DNA from: Rheinheimera riviphila
GTDB lineage: Bacteria > Pseudomonadota > Gammaproteobacteria > Enterobacterales > Alteromonadaceae
Assembly (NCBI RefSeq): GCF_004005945.1
Contig: NZ_SACS01000003.1
Location: 80,790 to 144,789, forward strand
Reading direction: 5' to 3'
Length of the DNA: 64,000 nt
Shown here: positions 16,772-27,448 of the stretch, piece after piece
Numbering within the stretch: position 1 is the first letter of the stretch
How the letters are laid out: each line of letters opens with the position of its first letter
The notes under the pieces: generated by a model
What the model was told of the DNA's origin: nothing
Seen by the model: only the letters and a program-made list of their open reading frames with translations
The model's database searches: none
Translations under genes and position numbers: made by a program

Positions 16772-19700
16772 TCAGATTGTTAAAGCCGATGGTATAGCAT
16801 GGCCGTGCGCTTCTTTATGCTGCTCGGCCTGCCGGTAAAACGCAAAACCGCCGTGCCGTAACTGCGTCGCAGCAGCACGGCAGGCCTGTAAGATCACGTC
16901 GATATCGTCATACTGATGGGCAACTGAAAGGAAACAAGTGCGTCGTTCCCAGACGTACACACCTTTGGTCAGCAACAAACTGAAAAACAACTGCTGTTGG
17001 AGTCCCTGTAACCGGAAATCCACCCCACCACAAGGTTCAAAACGGAACAACGAACCAAAGTGACTGATTTGCAGTGGCACGTTGTCGGTGCTGAAATACT
17101 GATTCAGTGCTGTCACTAAGGTTGTGGTCAGGTCATTGACCTGCTGCTGCAGCACACCGTTGCTGTCACGCAGCCGCAGTAATACCGCCCGGGCAGCAGC
17201 CATCGTCAGCGGATGTTTGCAGAACGTACCGGCAAACACCGTGGTTTTTTGATTTGGCACAGAATCATCGCCAAACTGCCAGCTGCCGCCATCGATACAC
17301 CCCATAAACTTGGCTTTACCGGCTACGACACCCAGGGGCATGCCGCCGCCCAGTACTTTGCCGTAAGTGACCAGATCGGCCTCCACCGCAAAGTGCTGCT
17401 GCGCGCCTTTTTGCCCGGTGCGAAAACCGGTAATAATTTCATCGATGATCAGTAAGCAGCCCTGTTGCAGGGTCAGTTGGCGCAGTTGTTGTAAAAAGGC
17501 GGCTGGTTGCAAACCAGGTTTACGGCTCTGTACCGGTTCAACCAGCACCGCTGCAATTTCAGCTCCCTGCGCGGCAATAGCTGCAAGCGCTTCGTCACTG
17601 CCATACCGCAGCACAATGACATCCTCAACCATACCCGCCGGAATGCCTGGCGCACTCGGCACCGCACCATATTCGCCATTATCAGCGAGTACACCGTCAT
17701 AAGTACCGTGGTAAGAGTCTTTAAAAATCACAATTTTGCTGCGCTGCGTGACAGTGCGGGCAACCCGCACAGCCACGGTGACAGCTTCAGAGCCGGTGTT
17801 GCAAAATGCCACCCGCTCCACGCCGGTCAGCTCGCAAATCAGACTCGCCACTTCACCGGCTAGCGCGTTTTGCGGCCCTAAATCAACACCAAGAGCCAGC
17901 TGTGTCTGCATGGCTTCGCGGACAAAATCCGGATTATGGCCAAAAAATCCCACGCCATAACTGCCCGAAATATCCAGATACTCGTTGCCGTCAACATCGG
18001 TAAAACGCGCGCCAGCCGAGCGGGCTGACACAATGGGATACACCATTTCCTTTAACGTCAGACTGAAATTCAGGCTGGCGATCCAGTCGGCTAGTACCGG
18101 GCGGTACTGACCCGCATATGCCTTTGACTGACCGGTACGGGCAACATGATCAGTCACCAGGTGTTGCACAAACGTCAGCTGTTGCGGATTTAACCCTTCG
18201 CGGTTAAACAACATGCCACGTGCCTGGTTACTCTGGCCATTGGCAATGTCGGCCGGAACCGCAGCCATCGCCGCCGGCTGCCGTACTTTTGCCGGCGTGA
18301 CGCTGTCATCCTCGGGACTGAGATGAGAGGTACTTTCAGGGACTGCACTGGCAAGATCCGGTTCGAAGTCAACCGGAGTCTGTGCCAATAAGTGCAGCTG
18401 CTGAGCCATCAGTTGATTCATTTGATCCATTTGTGCCAGCTGCAGCTGCAATAGCTGCGCCAGTCCGGGTTCCAGCACGCTGCCCGTGGTCACCTGCAAA
18501 TTCGGTTGCGGCAACGTCGGTCGTAGTATTGCGGTGGTGCTTGACGCCATCGAAACAACCGGCGCGGCAGCGATAGTCACTGCTTGTGGCGCCGGTGCAA
18601 GTTGTGCCTCTAACTCGGCCGGATATTCACTGAGTAAATAACTCACCAGCGCACTGACGGAGCTGTGCTGCTGGAACAACTGCTCCACCGCCACTTCCAA
18701 CTGATATTTCTGCAGCAACCGTTGTTGCAGCTGCACCACCATCAGGCTGTCGAGCCCCAGTTCAAACCAGTGTGCGTCCGGTTTAATCTCGGCGGGCGTC
18801 AGCCCGGAAATCTGGCTGAGTAGTTGCTGTAATTGTTCCTGTAATAGCGCTGGCAATTGACCAGACGCACTGCCGGTTGCCATGGCAGAAGCCATCACGG
18901 CGCCGGGCGAAAGAGCTGAAAGTTCAGAAAAGGACATTGAAGACTCCTGTACCGGCCCGGCGGGCACGGTTTGGTCATTTAACGGGATCCAGAATTGCTG
19001 GTGATCAAAGGGATAAGCCGGTAACGGCAATAGTGCAGTTGGTTCGCTGTATAACGCTTGCCACTTTACATCGAAGCCGGTTTGCCATAACTGGCCAACC
19101 GCATCCAGCCAGGCCCGGTCGGCCGGCCAGCTTTTACGCAGGCTGCACAGTACCAGTTGCTGTGGATAATCGGCGGTCAACAGCGCACTTAACGTGGCGT
19201 GGCCACCAAGCTCCAGCAAGATACCGGTATTGGCACAAGCCACGGCGGCAGCTTCGCGAAACCGCACCGGTGCCGTAATTTGTCCTGTCCAGTACTCAGC
19301 GGTTAAATCAGCGACTTGCAGCGGTAATGCGGTCACATCAGAAATACATGGGATCCGACCTTGGCGCGGCTGAATATGTGCGATTGCAGCGGCAAATTCG
19401 GTCTGCATACCCGCGAATGCAGGACTGTGAAAAGCCTGGGTGACATCCAGCAATTTGTTGCGAATGTGCTGACTGTCAGCCCACTGCTGCGCCAACGCTA
19501 TTGCAGCCGGATCACCACTGAGCGTGATACTGTGCCGGGCATTGTCCGCCGCCAAGACCAGTCCAGCGTCCGTCCGTTGACTGTTGACAGCCGCCAAACA
19601 TTCCGGCCAGCGCTCTGCTGCCATTTGCAGCGCCAGCATCTGACCTTCACCACAACGCTGCATTAGCTCGCCACGGATACAGCAAATTTCCAGCGCCTGC

Positions 19701-21751
19701 TCCAGTGTGTAAAAACCGGCGACGGCAGCAGCGGCAATACCACCGATACTGTGACCAACCACCACAGCTGGCGCCAGTCCCAGACTTTGCCAAAGCTTAA
19801 ACAGCGCCCATTGCACGGCCACGATAGCAGGCTGTGTCCTGCTGGTTTGCTGTAAGGTTGCTTGTGCTTCATCGGCTTGCCCGTCAGCTGGATACAACAA
19901 GGCCAATAAAGACCAGCCGCGCTGTGTCGTCAGCCACTGCTCAGCTTCATCCAGCGCTTGACGAAATACCGGATAATGCTGGTAAAGCGCCAGTCCCATT
20001 TGCAGTGACTGACTGCCCTGGCCACTGAAGCACCAGACCATACTTTTATTGCTACGTTTTGCTGGCAGTTGCAGCGTTGCCCCGTCAATGGCTGCCGTTG
20101 CAATTGCAGCCTGACATTGCTGCGCCAATGCCACGGCACTATCCGCCAGCAGTGGCAAGCGCAGTGGCAGACTGGCTCTGCTACGCCAGGCACTCGCGCA
20201 ATAAGCCATAAAATCTTTTTGTATCAATGCCCTATCTTGGTAACGCCTCACGAGCTGCGCCAGTGCTGCCGGGCTTTTTGCCGACACTGGCAGGAGCTGC
20301 CAGCGTGGTGTTGCTTCCTCGGCTGTGGCGCCGACCACAGCAGCCGGTGCACGCAATACCACATGCGCATTGCTACCACTAAAGCCAAAGGCGCTGATCC
20401 CGCAGGTCGGTCGGCCACTGCGTCCGGTAAATTGTTCCAGCGAGGTTTGCATCTGTAGTGGCAACTGCTCCAGTTGGATCAGCGGGTTCGGCTTTTGAAA
20501 ATGCAGGCTTGCCGGTAGTTGCTGGTGTTTGATACAGAGCACCAGTTTAATCAGCCCGGCAATCCCTGCGGCCGCTTCCAGATGACCAATCTGTGATTTC
20601 ACACTGCCGATCCGCACCGGCGTAGCGGCATCGGCAAACACTTCAGCCAGCGCCTGTGCTTCTATCGGATCACCAAGCGGGGTGCCGGTGCCGTGCAGTT
20701 CCACATAATCAACTTCATCCGGTTGCACACCGGCCGCCTGCAATGCCTGACGGATCACCTGCTGCTGCGCCAGTCCGTTGGGAGCAGTCAGGCCATTACT
20801 GCGACCGTCCTGATTCACTGCACTGCCACAAATCAGCGCCAGCATCTCATCACCAGTTGCTATAGCATCAGCTTCACGTTTTAACACCACCACCCCACAA
20901 CCTTCACCACGGCCATAACCATCGGCACTGGCATCAAAGGTTTTGCAGCGGCCATCCGGTGCTAAGGCATCAAGCTGTGAAAATGCCACAAAAGGCTCAG
21001 GTGTCAGCATCAGATTGACCCCGGCAACGATGGCCAGATCACACTCGCCGGCACGCAGGCTTTGTACCGCCTGATGTAGCGCAACCAGCGATGATGAACA
21101 AGCCGTATCGACGGCAAAACAAGGGCCATGCCAGTCATAAAAATAACTCAGCCGACCGGAAGCGGTACTGGCATGCACGCCGGTCAGGGCATAAGCACTG
21201 ATGTTGTCGCTGTTCAGCGAACCCATATGCGCTTTAAAATAATCATTGCTGCCAAGACCAACAAAGACCCCGGTATTGCTGCCGCGCAGTTGCTGTGGAT
21301 CAAGCCCGGCGTGCTGTAGCGCCTGCCAGCTGACTTCGAGTAACAGCCGTTGCTGCGGATCCAGCGCCTTGGCTTCTACGGGCGTGATGTCAAAAAAGCG
21401 CGCATCAAAACCGGCGACATCGTCGATAAAACTGGCATGACGCACATAACTGCGACCGCTGACTTTGGGCTGACGCTGGCCGTCGAACCATTGCTCGGCG
21501 GCAAAACGGTTGGCCGGCACCGGCCCCACCGCATCAACACCGCCCGCCAACAGCTGCCAGTAAGCATCGGCATCATTGGCGCCGGCCGGGAACCGGCAAC
21601 CAACGCCGATCACCGCCACTGCCGACTGCCGCTGCGCCTGACTGGCTTTCAGATCGGCATCCAGTTTCTGGATTTGACCGACCGCCCGGCGCAGTGCCTC
21701 TTTATATTTCACTTCAGCTTGCTGATATTTAACTTCCGTTTGCTGATCCAT
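16772..21751 (-). CDS. Polyketide synthase with terminal aminotransferase (KS-AT-ACP-AMT)
   Basis: 1659 residues. After a short N-terminal docking helix, KS runs about 42-470 with triad Cys218 (DTACSSS), His353 (HGTGT) and His390 (GHLEAAAG). AT spans 570-880 with GHSIGG (Ser668), malonate-binding Arg693 and QAFHSP, consistent with malonyl-CoA. ACP has LGLDSL (Ser1002). A Gln/Leu-rich linker follows, then a class III PLP aminotransferase from about 1180 to 1659 with Asp1437 and Lys1465 (TYGKVLGGG). There is no KR or DH, so the beta-keto thioester would go directly to a beta-amine, as in McyE and mycosubtilin-type systems but without the C-methyltransferase of McyE. The protein ends at AMT; the next partner must be a separate NRPS. 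Start ATG has GGAG upstream; 12 nt from the preceding PKS. Confidence 0.95.
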   Translation of the reverse strand: MDQQTEVKYQQAEVKYKEALRRAVGQIQKLDADLKASQAQRQSAVAVIGVGCRFPAGANDADAYWQLLAGGVDAVGPVPANRFAAEQWFDGQRQPKVSGRSYVRHASFIDDVAGFDARFFDITPVEAKALDPQQRLLLEVSWQALQHAGLDPQQLRGSNTGVFVGLGSNDYFKAHMGSLNSDNISAYALTGVHASTASGRLSYFYDWHGPCFAVDTACSSSLVALHQAVQSLRAGECDLAIVAGVNLMLTPEPFVAFSQLDALAPDGRCKTFDASADGYGRGEGCGVVVLKREADAIATGDEMLALICGSAVNQDGRSNGLTAPNGLAQQQVIRQALQAAGVQPDEVDYVELHGTGTPLGDPIEAQALAEVFADAATPVRIGSVKSQIGHLEAAAGIAGLIKLVLCIKHQQLPASLHFQKPNPLIQLEQLPLQMQTSLEQFTGRSGRPTCGISAFGFSGSNAHVVLRAPAAVVGATAEEATPRWQLLPVSAKSPAALAQLVRRYQDRALIQKDFMAYCASAWRSRASLPLRLPLLADSAVALAQQCQAAIATAAIDGATLQLPAKRSNKSMVWCFSGQGSQSLQMGLALYQHYPVFRQALDEAEQWLTTQRGWSLLALLYPADGQADEAQATLQQTSRTQPAIVAVQWALFKLWQSLGLAPAVVVGHSIGGIAAAAVAGFYTLEQALEICCIRGELMQRCGEGQMLALQMAAERWPECLAAVNSQRTDAGLVLAADNARHSITLSGDPAAIALAQQWADSQHIRNKLLDVTQAFHSPAFAGMQTEFAAAIAHIQPRQGRIPCISDVTALPLQVADLTAEYWTGQITAPVRFREAAAVACANTGILLELGGHATLSALLTADYPQQLVLCSLRKSWPADRAWLDAVGQLWQTGFDVKWQALYSEPTALLPLPAYPFDHQQFWIPLNDQTVPAGPVQESSMSFSELSALSPGAVMASAMATGSASGQLPALLQEQLQQLLSQISGLTPAEIKPDAHWFELGLDSLMVVQLQQRLLQKYQLEVAVEQLFQQHSSVSALVSYLLSEYPAELEAQLAPAPQAVTIAAAPVVSMASSTTAILRPTLPQPNLQVTTGSVLEPGLAQLLQLQLAQMDQMNQLMAQQLHLLAQTPVDFEPDLASAVPESTSHLSPEDDSVTPAKVRQPAAMAAVPADIANGQSNQARGMLFNREGLNPQQLTFVQHLVTDHVARTGQSKAYAGQYRPVLADWIASLNFSLTLKEMVYPIVSARSAGARFTDVDGNEYLDISGSYGVGFFGHNPDFVREAMQTQLALGVDLGPQNALAGEVASLICELTGVERVAFCNTGSEAVTVAVRVARTVTQRSKIVIFKDSYHGTYDGVLADNGEYGAVPSAPGIPAGMVEDVIVLRYGSDEALAAIAAQGAEIAAVLVEPVQSRKPGLQPAAFLQQLRQLTLQQGCLLIIDEIITGFRTGQKGAQQHFAVEADLVTYGKVLGGGMPLGVVAGKAKFMGCIDGGSWQFGDDSVPNQKTTVFAGTFCKHPLTMAAARAVLLRLRDSNGVLQQQVNDLTTTLVTALNQYFSTDNVPLQISHFGSLFRFEPCGGVDFRLQGLQQQLFFSLLLTKGVYVWERRTCFLSVAHQYDDIDVILQACRAAATQLRHGGFAFYRQAEQHKEAHGHAIPSALTI

Positions 21752-21763
21752 ATCCGGCTCCGT

Positions 21764-24700
21764 TTAATCCAGCAACGCGGCGATATCCGCCAGCACGTCG
21801 GCACTGCTTTCGGTGGCCACGATCTTCGGCTGCAGCTCCGGTAACGCCTGCTGCAACAGATAGTCGGCCGCTTTACGCAATGTTGGATAATTAAAGAAAA
21901 ACGATGCCGGCAACTTCACCCGATAGGCGCTCGCCAACTGGCTGCGTGCTTCGACCATCATCAGTGAATCGGCACCAAGGTCCATCAGCGGCAGGTCCGG
22001 ATCCAGACTTTGCTGCGGGCTATATCCCAGGACTTTGGCGGTGATGGTATTCATCTGCTCCAGCAATAAGGTGAGGCGCTGTGCCGGTTCGGCTTGTTGC
22101 AACAAACTCAACCAAGCCGGAACTGCAGCTGAATTTGTAGTCGTCTGCGCATCCGGTAACAGCGCGCTGAACAGGCCATAACGCTGAGCCGGTGCGGCAA
22201 ATCCCTGATGTAATGCCCAATCCATATCGACCACCGCTGGTGCAGCCACTTGTTGTGTCAGGAGTTGCCACAACGCAGCCATGCCCTGCGCCGGACTCAG
22301 GCTATGAATGCCGCGCGCCGCCAGTCGATCACCACGCCTCGCATCGTCACTTGCCATACCGCCGTCCAGCCAGGGGCCCCAATTCACAGCGGTCGCGACT
22401 AATCCTTGTTGTTGACGCAACGTTGCTAATGCGTTCAGAAACTGGTTGGCGGCGACATAGTTACTTTGGCCTGGACTGCCAAACAATGCCGTCACCGAGC
22501 TAAACAACACAAAACAATCCAGAGTCAGCGCCCTCGTCGCCTGATGCAGATGCCAGGCCCCCAGCGCTTTACCGGCAAACACCTGACTGAAGCGTGCCAT
22601 CGTCTGGTCGGCAATCAGCCCGTCGTCCAGCGCACCGGCGCAGTGGAACACACCACCCAAGTCCGGCGTTTGCGCCACCAGTGCACTCACCGCCGCGCTA
22701 TCCGCCACCTCCAGCAACTGATACTGAACTTTGATTTGTTCGTTGCCAGCCAACGCCTGCAGCCATTGCTGCGTCGCCGCATCCGGCGCCTTGCGCCCGG
22801 TCAGCAATAACGAACAAGCCCCACGCTGCAACAATGACTCAGCCACCTGCCGACCCAGTGCACCAAGCCCGCCGGTGATTAAATATGTGCGATTAGCCTG
22901 CGGTTTAAATGCCGCAACGGCCGGCAGCCGCAACCGTTCCAGTCGCGCCAGCGCCGCACTGCCTTGTTGCAAACGCCACAGCGGTTCGTGTTGGGTCGCT
23001 TCAATATCGGCCTGCAACAAAGTGGTCAGAGCGCTGATGTCAGCAGCTGATCCACCATTCGTCTGGCCTTCAGTCACACCATCCATCAGCACCGTCGCAC
23101 GCCACAGATCCGCATGTTCCAGCGCGATAACCTGTGACAAACCAAGCAACGCCGACTGAGCCACTGCACTGGACGCCGTATTGTCCAGCAACAACCACAG
23201 CTGGAACGGATGAGCTCCCTGCGCAATTTGTTGCACTAAAGTCAGCAGTGCGCCGTAATGCGCGGTAAGTTCGGTTTGAAACTCTGGCGTGGCAACAGAT
23301 AAATCCAGTGCTGCGGCATAAACCAGCTGCGTCGGCGTCGTGACAACACCTTGTTTAGACACCGAGGCGCAGTGCTGCCACAGACTTTGCAGTTCAGCCT
23401 CTGTAGTCAAGTCCGCGTGCAGATGTCGCAGTGCTGGTAACGACGCCTGAGCCACCTGCAATTCGCTGAAGGTCGGCCACAGCAGACTGACAACGTGGCC
23501 TTGTAAGGCCAGTTCGCTGCCAAGCCGGGTCGCCACACCACTTCTATCTGCCACCAGCAGATAATGTTGCGGGCTTGGGCTGCTGCTTGTGCTGATTTGA
23601 GGTAATGCTGCGGGCAACCAGTCTTGCTGATAAAGCAGTGGCGCTGTATTGACCTGCAAATTGCGCAGCAATACCGACTCGGCACTGCGTTTGGCGGTAA
23701 TGCCTTCTATCGTCAGTAACACGGTGCCGGTGGCGTCACACACCGTGATATCACTGGTCATCACGTCAGAGCCCTGCTGCACATCATAGTCACAGGTATA
23801 AGCCCAGACTTCTGCCGGGATTGTTTTGGCATAAAGGCAAACCCGACCAATCGAAATCGGAATAAATGCCCGGCGGTCTTGTTGCAGCTGAACAAAATCA
23901 AGTGCTGACACCGGTAACGAGGTATGGAACAAAGAGTCAATCAACCCCGGGTACACCAGATAAATATCCTGATCCGGTACATCAGCCTTTAACGTCAGCC
24001 GTGATAAACCTTCGTTATGGCCTTTAAACACCTGTTGGATGCGGCGAAAGCCATCTCCGAGTTTAAAACCAAGACCAGAGAAAAACTGATTAAAGGCACT
24101 GACATCAACTTCAGTGGTGAACTTTTGTCGCAGTGCCGCCAGATCCAGAGCCGCCGGCGTCTGGTTGATACCACTTAGCACCCGGCCGCTGCAGTGCCGG
24201 GTGAAGTCACTGCCTGCCAGCAACGCATCACGGCTGACCAGCACAAACTGATGCTGCTGTTGCTGTGGCTGTTGTTGAAGATCAGGGGTCAGGATCACCT
24301 GCCCGGCACGGCGTTCACCGTCGCGGGCAATCAAAGGTGCCAGAAAATCAATGTTTTCCAGCACGGCGACCGGTTGCTGCAGTACATCACGGGCGGCTGA
24401 CAACAACATCGACACATGCGCAGCCGCCGGCGAGATTGGCGTGTCATACACAATATGTTCGGCCATAAAATAAGGGGTGGTGGCGCTGTATTCGCGCGCA
24501 AACACAATTTGCTCACCCAATGCCGGCGTATCAAAACGCTCGCCCAACAATGAATGTTGCAGTCTGGCGCCAAGCTGCGACTGTTGCGTCCGCTCTGATG
24601 ATGTCGGCTGCGGCGAGGTAAAGTCATAACGCAGCGGCATCCAGTGGGACTCACGCTGGAACGGGTATGTGGGAATGGCCACGCGTCGCGCCTGTTGCGC

Positions 24701-27427
24701 TCGATAAAAAGCCGCCACACCGGGCATCGGTTGCACTAACTGTAACTGCCCGAGTGCCAGCAGATAGGTATTGAGTCCGGGCTGGTCGCGTTTCTGACTG
24801 GCAATTAACTGCGGCATTGCCGTTTTGCTGCTTTGCTGTAGCAACCGCCGCGCCAGGCCGAGCAGAGTGTCGGTGCCGCCGACTTCCAGCCACAGCTGCA
24901 CCTGTTGTTGTTGCAGATACTGCAGGACCGGCAGAAACAACACCGCTTCACGGACGTGCGCGACCCAATAATCCGGCCGCGTTAATGCTTTACGCTCCGG
25001 CTGGCCGGTCAGTGCGCTGACAAAAGTGATGGCTGGCTCATGGTATTGCACTGTCGCAGCCACTTCAGCAAACGCCTGTAACACCGGCTCCATCAATGGC
25101 GAATGAAAACCGTGCGACACCACCAATGGCCGGGTTTCCAGATCCTGCGCCTGACAATCGGCAATAAATTGCGCCATCGCATCCAGCGCACCTGACACCA
25201 CGGTGACATCAGTGGCATTGACCGCCGCGACCGACAACTGACCACGATAGCCAAGCAGCAGACTGTCGACGGCCGGACGTGGTGCAAAAACCGCCGTCAT
25301 GCCGCCGTGGCCCGGAGCCTGCTGCATCAGCCGACCACGTGCTGCGACCAGCCGGACCGCGTCCGCCAGACTAAATACACCAGCGACAACCGCAGCGGCA
25401 TATTCACCGATACTGTGACCAGCCACATAGTGTGGTGTCACACCATCGGCTAGCCATTGTTGTGCTAAAGCATACTGCACGGCAAAAATAGCCGGTTGCG
25501 CATAGGCCGTCTGATTAATCAGGTCGTCAGCGATATCGGTATTGGTGTTGTGCCACAACACATCCAGCAACGGCAGCTCCAGTTCGGGGCTAAATAGCGC
25601 CGTCACTTCGTCCAACGCCTGACGGAATACCGGCTGCTGCTGATACAGCTCCCGCGCCATGCCGACATACTGCGAACCCTGGCCGGTAAACAGTAGCGCC
25701 AAGGACTGAGATTTATGCTCATGACTACTGATGCGGACACGATCAGCGCCCTGCAATTGGCCGTCGGCAATTTGACGTAACGCGTTGATCGCCGAAGCCT
25801 TATCAGACACCACCAGCGCCAGCCGCTCCTGAAACAGACTACGGCCACAGGTCGAGGTATAGGCCAGATCGGCCATTTCCACATTTTGCAATTGCAGGAA
25901 ATCAGCAAAACGCTCGGCCTGTTGCTGTAAAGCGCTCAGCTGACGACCACTTAAAATCAGCAACTGGGCGCTGGCACTCTGTAACTGCCGGGATATTTGA
26001 GGTGCCTGTTCCACGATGACATGGCTGTTGGTGCCGCTAAAACCAAAAGAACTTAACCCGGCGCGGCGTACACCATGACTGTCATCAGCGGCGACCGGCG
26101 CTTGCCAATCCTGTAATTCACTGATCACCTGCACCGGCGCACCTTGCCACTGAATATGTGGGTTTGGCGTGGCAAAATTCAGACTGGCCGGCAACTGACG
26201 ATGCGAAAACGCCAGCAACAGTTTAATCAACCCGGAAATGGCAGCCGCCGGTTCCAGGTGACCAAGATTCGTTTTCACCGAGCCGAGTTTCAGCGGATGT
26301 GTCGCCGGCCGACCTTCGCCATACACCGTTTGCAGCGCTTCGACTTCAATCGGATCCCCCAGCGGTGTACCGGTACCGTGCGCTTCCACATAATCGACAT
26401 CAAGCGCGTTCAGTCCGGCATTTTGTAACGCCTGACGGATCACTTTTTGCTGTGCCAGACCGCTCGGCGCCGTGAAGCCGTTGCTACGCCCATCCTGATT
26501 CACCGCGGTACCACGCACCAGCGCCATGATCGGATCACCGTCACGCAGTGCATCCGACAACCGTTTGACCACCACCATGCCACAGCCCTCGGCACGGACA
26601 TAACCACTGGCGTCAGCGTCAAAAGTCCGGACGATACCGTGCGGCGAAATCGCCTGTAGTTTGGTAAAGGCAATATGAGCAATCGGCGTCAGGATAAGGT
26701 TCACACCTCCAACCAGCGCCAGATCAGATTCACCGCTGCGCAGGCTCTGGCAGGCCAGATGTAACGCCACATTCGATGAAGAGCAGGCCGTATCAACAGT
26801 CACAGCAGGGCCTTCAAAACCAAAAGTGTAAGACAAGCGGCCGGCCGCGGTACTGTGAGTCGCTCCGGTCATGCTGTAGGCATCGATGGTGGTTGGATCG
26901 CCGGACTTCAGATGCGCATGGGCATAATCGTCACTGGACATCCCAATAAACACACTGGTCGCTGAACCTTTAAGCTGCTGTGGATCCAACGCCGCAACTT
27001 CCATCGCCTCCCAGCTGACTTCTAACAACAACCGTTGTTGTGGATCCAGCGCTTTGGCTTCTTTTGGCGATACCGCAAAAAACTGGTGATCAAACTGATC
27101 GAGCGCCAGTTGTAGGTAACCACCATGCGTGGTGTACATTTTGCCAGCTGCCTTTTGTTCGTCAGCGTAATAATGTGCGGCATCCCAACGTTTGGGGTCG
27201 ACCGGCGTGATGGCATTGATACCGTCAGACAGCACTTGCCAGAACTGCTGCAGGTCATTGGCACCACCAGGGAAACGACAACTGGCACCAATAATGGCCA
27301 GAGGTTCAGTGCGTTGTTGCTGCAACTGCTGCAATTTATCCTGAGCTTTTTTATATTCAACAAACAGTTTTTTCATCGCCTCTGCTGACTGAGTTGCTTC
27401 AGGTTGGGTCTGGATATGTTCGCTCAT
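21764..27427 (-). CDS. Modular polyketide synthase (KS-AT-DH-KR-ACP)
   Basis: 1887 residues, one complete reducing module. An N-terminal coiled docking helix covers about 15-40. KS triad is Cys215, His350, His390. AT has GQGSQ, GHSIGEY (Ser672), Arg697 and SHGFHSP, so malonyl-CoA is expected. DH from about 955 has HxxxDxxxxP (His991, with Asp in the usual Gly position) and the second acid in PGLIDSLFH. KR from about 1514 has an intact GGLGALG loop, LDD (predicting a B-type, D-hydroxy product) and Tyr/Asn in SNYVAAN. ACP has LGADSL (Ser about 1821). The module should add two carbons and leave a double bond. GGAG lies five bases before the ATG. It sits 21 nt after the first PKS and 12 nt before the third. 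Confidence 0.96.
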   Translation of the reverse strand: MSEHIQTQPEATQSAEAMKKLFVEYKKAQDKLQQLQQQRTEPLAIIGASCRFPGGANDLQQFWQVLSDGINAITPVDPKRWDAAHYYADEQKAAGKMYTTHGGYLQLALDQFDHQFFAVSPKEAKALDPQQRLLLEVSWEAMEVAALDPQQLKGSATSVFIGMSSDDYAHAHLKSGDPTTIDAYSMTGATHSTAAGRLSYTFGFEGPAVTVDTACSSSNVALHLACQSLRSGESDLALVGGVNLILTPIAHIAFTKLQAISPHGIVRTFDADASGYVRAEGCGMVVVKRLSDALRDGDPIMALVRGTAVNQDGRSNGFTAPSGLAQQKVIRQALQNAGLNALDVDYVEAHGTGTPLGDPIEVEALQTVYGEGRPATHPLKLGSVKTNLGHLEPAAAISGLIKLLLAFSHRQLPASLNFATPNPHIQWQGAPVQVISELQDWQAPVAADDSHGVRRAGLSSFGFSGTNSHVIVEQAPQISRQLQSASAQLLILSGRQLSALQQQAERFADFLQLQNVEMADLAYTSTCGRSLFQERLALVVSDKASAINALRQIADGQLQGADRVRISSHEHKSQSLALLFTGQGSQYVGMARELYQQQPVFRQALDEVTALFSPELELPLLDVLWHNTNTDIADDLINQTAYAQPAIFAVQYALAQQWLADGVTPHYVAGHSIGEYAAAVVAGVFSLADAVRLVAARGRLMQQAPGHGGMTAVFAPRPAVDSLLLGYRGQLSVAAVNATDVTVVSGALDAMAQFIADCQAQDLETRPLVVSHGFHSPLMEPVLQAFAEVAATVQYHEPAITFVSALTGQPERKALTRPDYWVAHVREAVLFLPVLQYLQQQQVQLWLEVGGTDTLLGLARRLLQQSSKTAMPQLIASQKRDQPGLNTYLLALGQLQLVQPMPGVAAFYRAQQARRVAIPTYPFQRESHWMPLRYDFTSPQPTSSERTQQSQLGARLQHSLLGERFDTPALGEQIVFAREYSATTPYFMAEHIVYDTPISPAAAHVSMLLSAARDVLQQPVAVLENIDFLAPLIARDGERRAGQVILTPDLQQQPQQQQHQFVLVSRDALLAGSDFTRHCSGRVLSGINQTPAALDLAALRQKFTTEVDVSAFNQFFSGLGFKLGDGFRRIQQVFKGHNEGLSRLTLKADVPDQDIYLVYPGLIDSLFHTSLPVSALDFVQLQQDRRAFIPISIGRVCLYAKTIPAEVWAYTCDYDVQQGSDVMTSDITVCDATGTVLLTIEGITAKRSAESVLLRNLQVNTAPLLYQQDWLPAALPQISTSSSPSPQHYLLVADRSGVATRLGSELALQGHVVSLLWPTFSELQVAQASLPALRHLHADLTTEAELQSLWQHCASVSKQGVVTTPTQLVYAAALDLSVATPEFQTELTAHYGALLTLVQQIAQGAHPFQLWLLLDNTASSAVAQSALLGLSQVIALEHADLWRATVLMDGVTEGQTNGGSAADISALTTLLQADIEATQHEPLWRLQQGSAALARLERLRLPAVAAFKPQANRTYLITGGLGALGRQVAESLLQRGACSLLLTGRKAPDAATQQWLQALAGNEQIKVQYQLLEVADSAAVSALVAQTPDLGGVFHCAGALDDGLIADQTMARFSQVFAGKALGAWHLHQATRALTLDCFVLFSSVTALFGSPGQSNYVAANQFLNALATLRQQQGLVATAVNWGPWLDGGMASDDARRGDRLAARGIHSLSPAQGMAALWQLLTQQVAAPAVVDMDWALHQGFAAPAQRYGLFSALLPDAQTTTNSAAVPAWLSLLQQAEPAQRLTLLLEQMNTITAKVLGYSPQQSLDPDLPLMDLGADSLMMVEARSQLASAYRVKLPASFFFNYPTLRKAADYLLQQALPELQPKIVATESSADVLADIAALLD

Positions 27428-27448
27428 AGGTACTCCGTTTCCTTTGGT

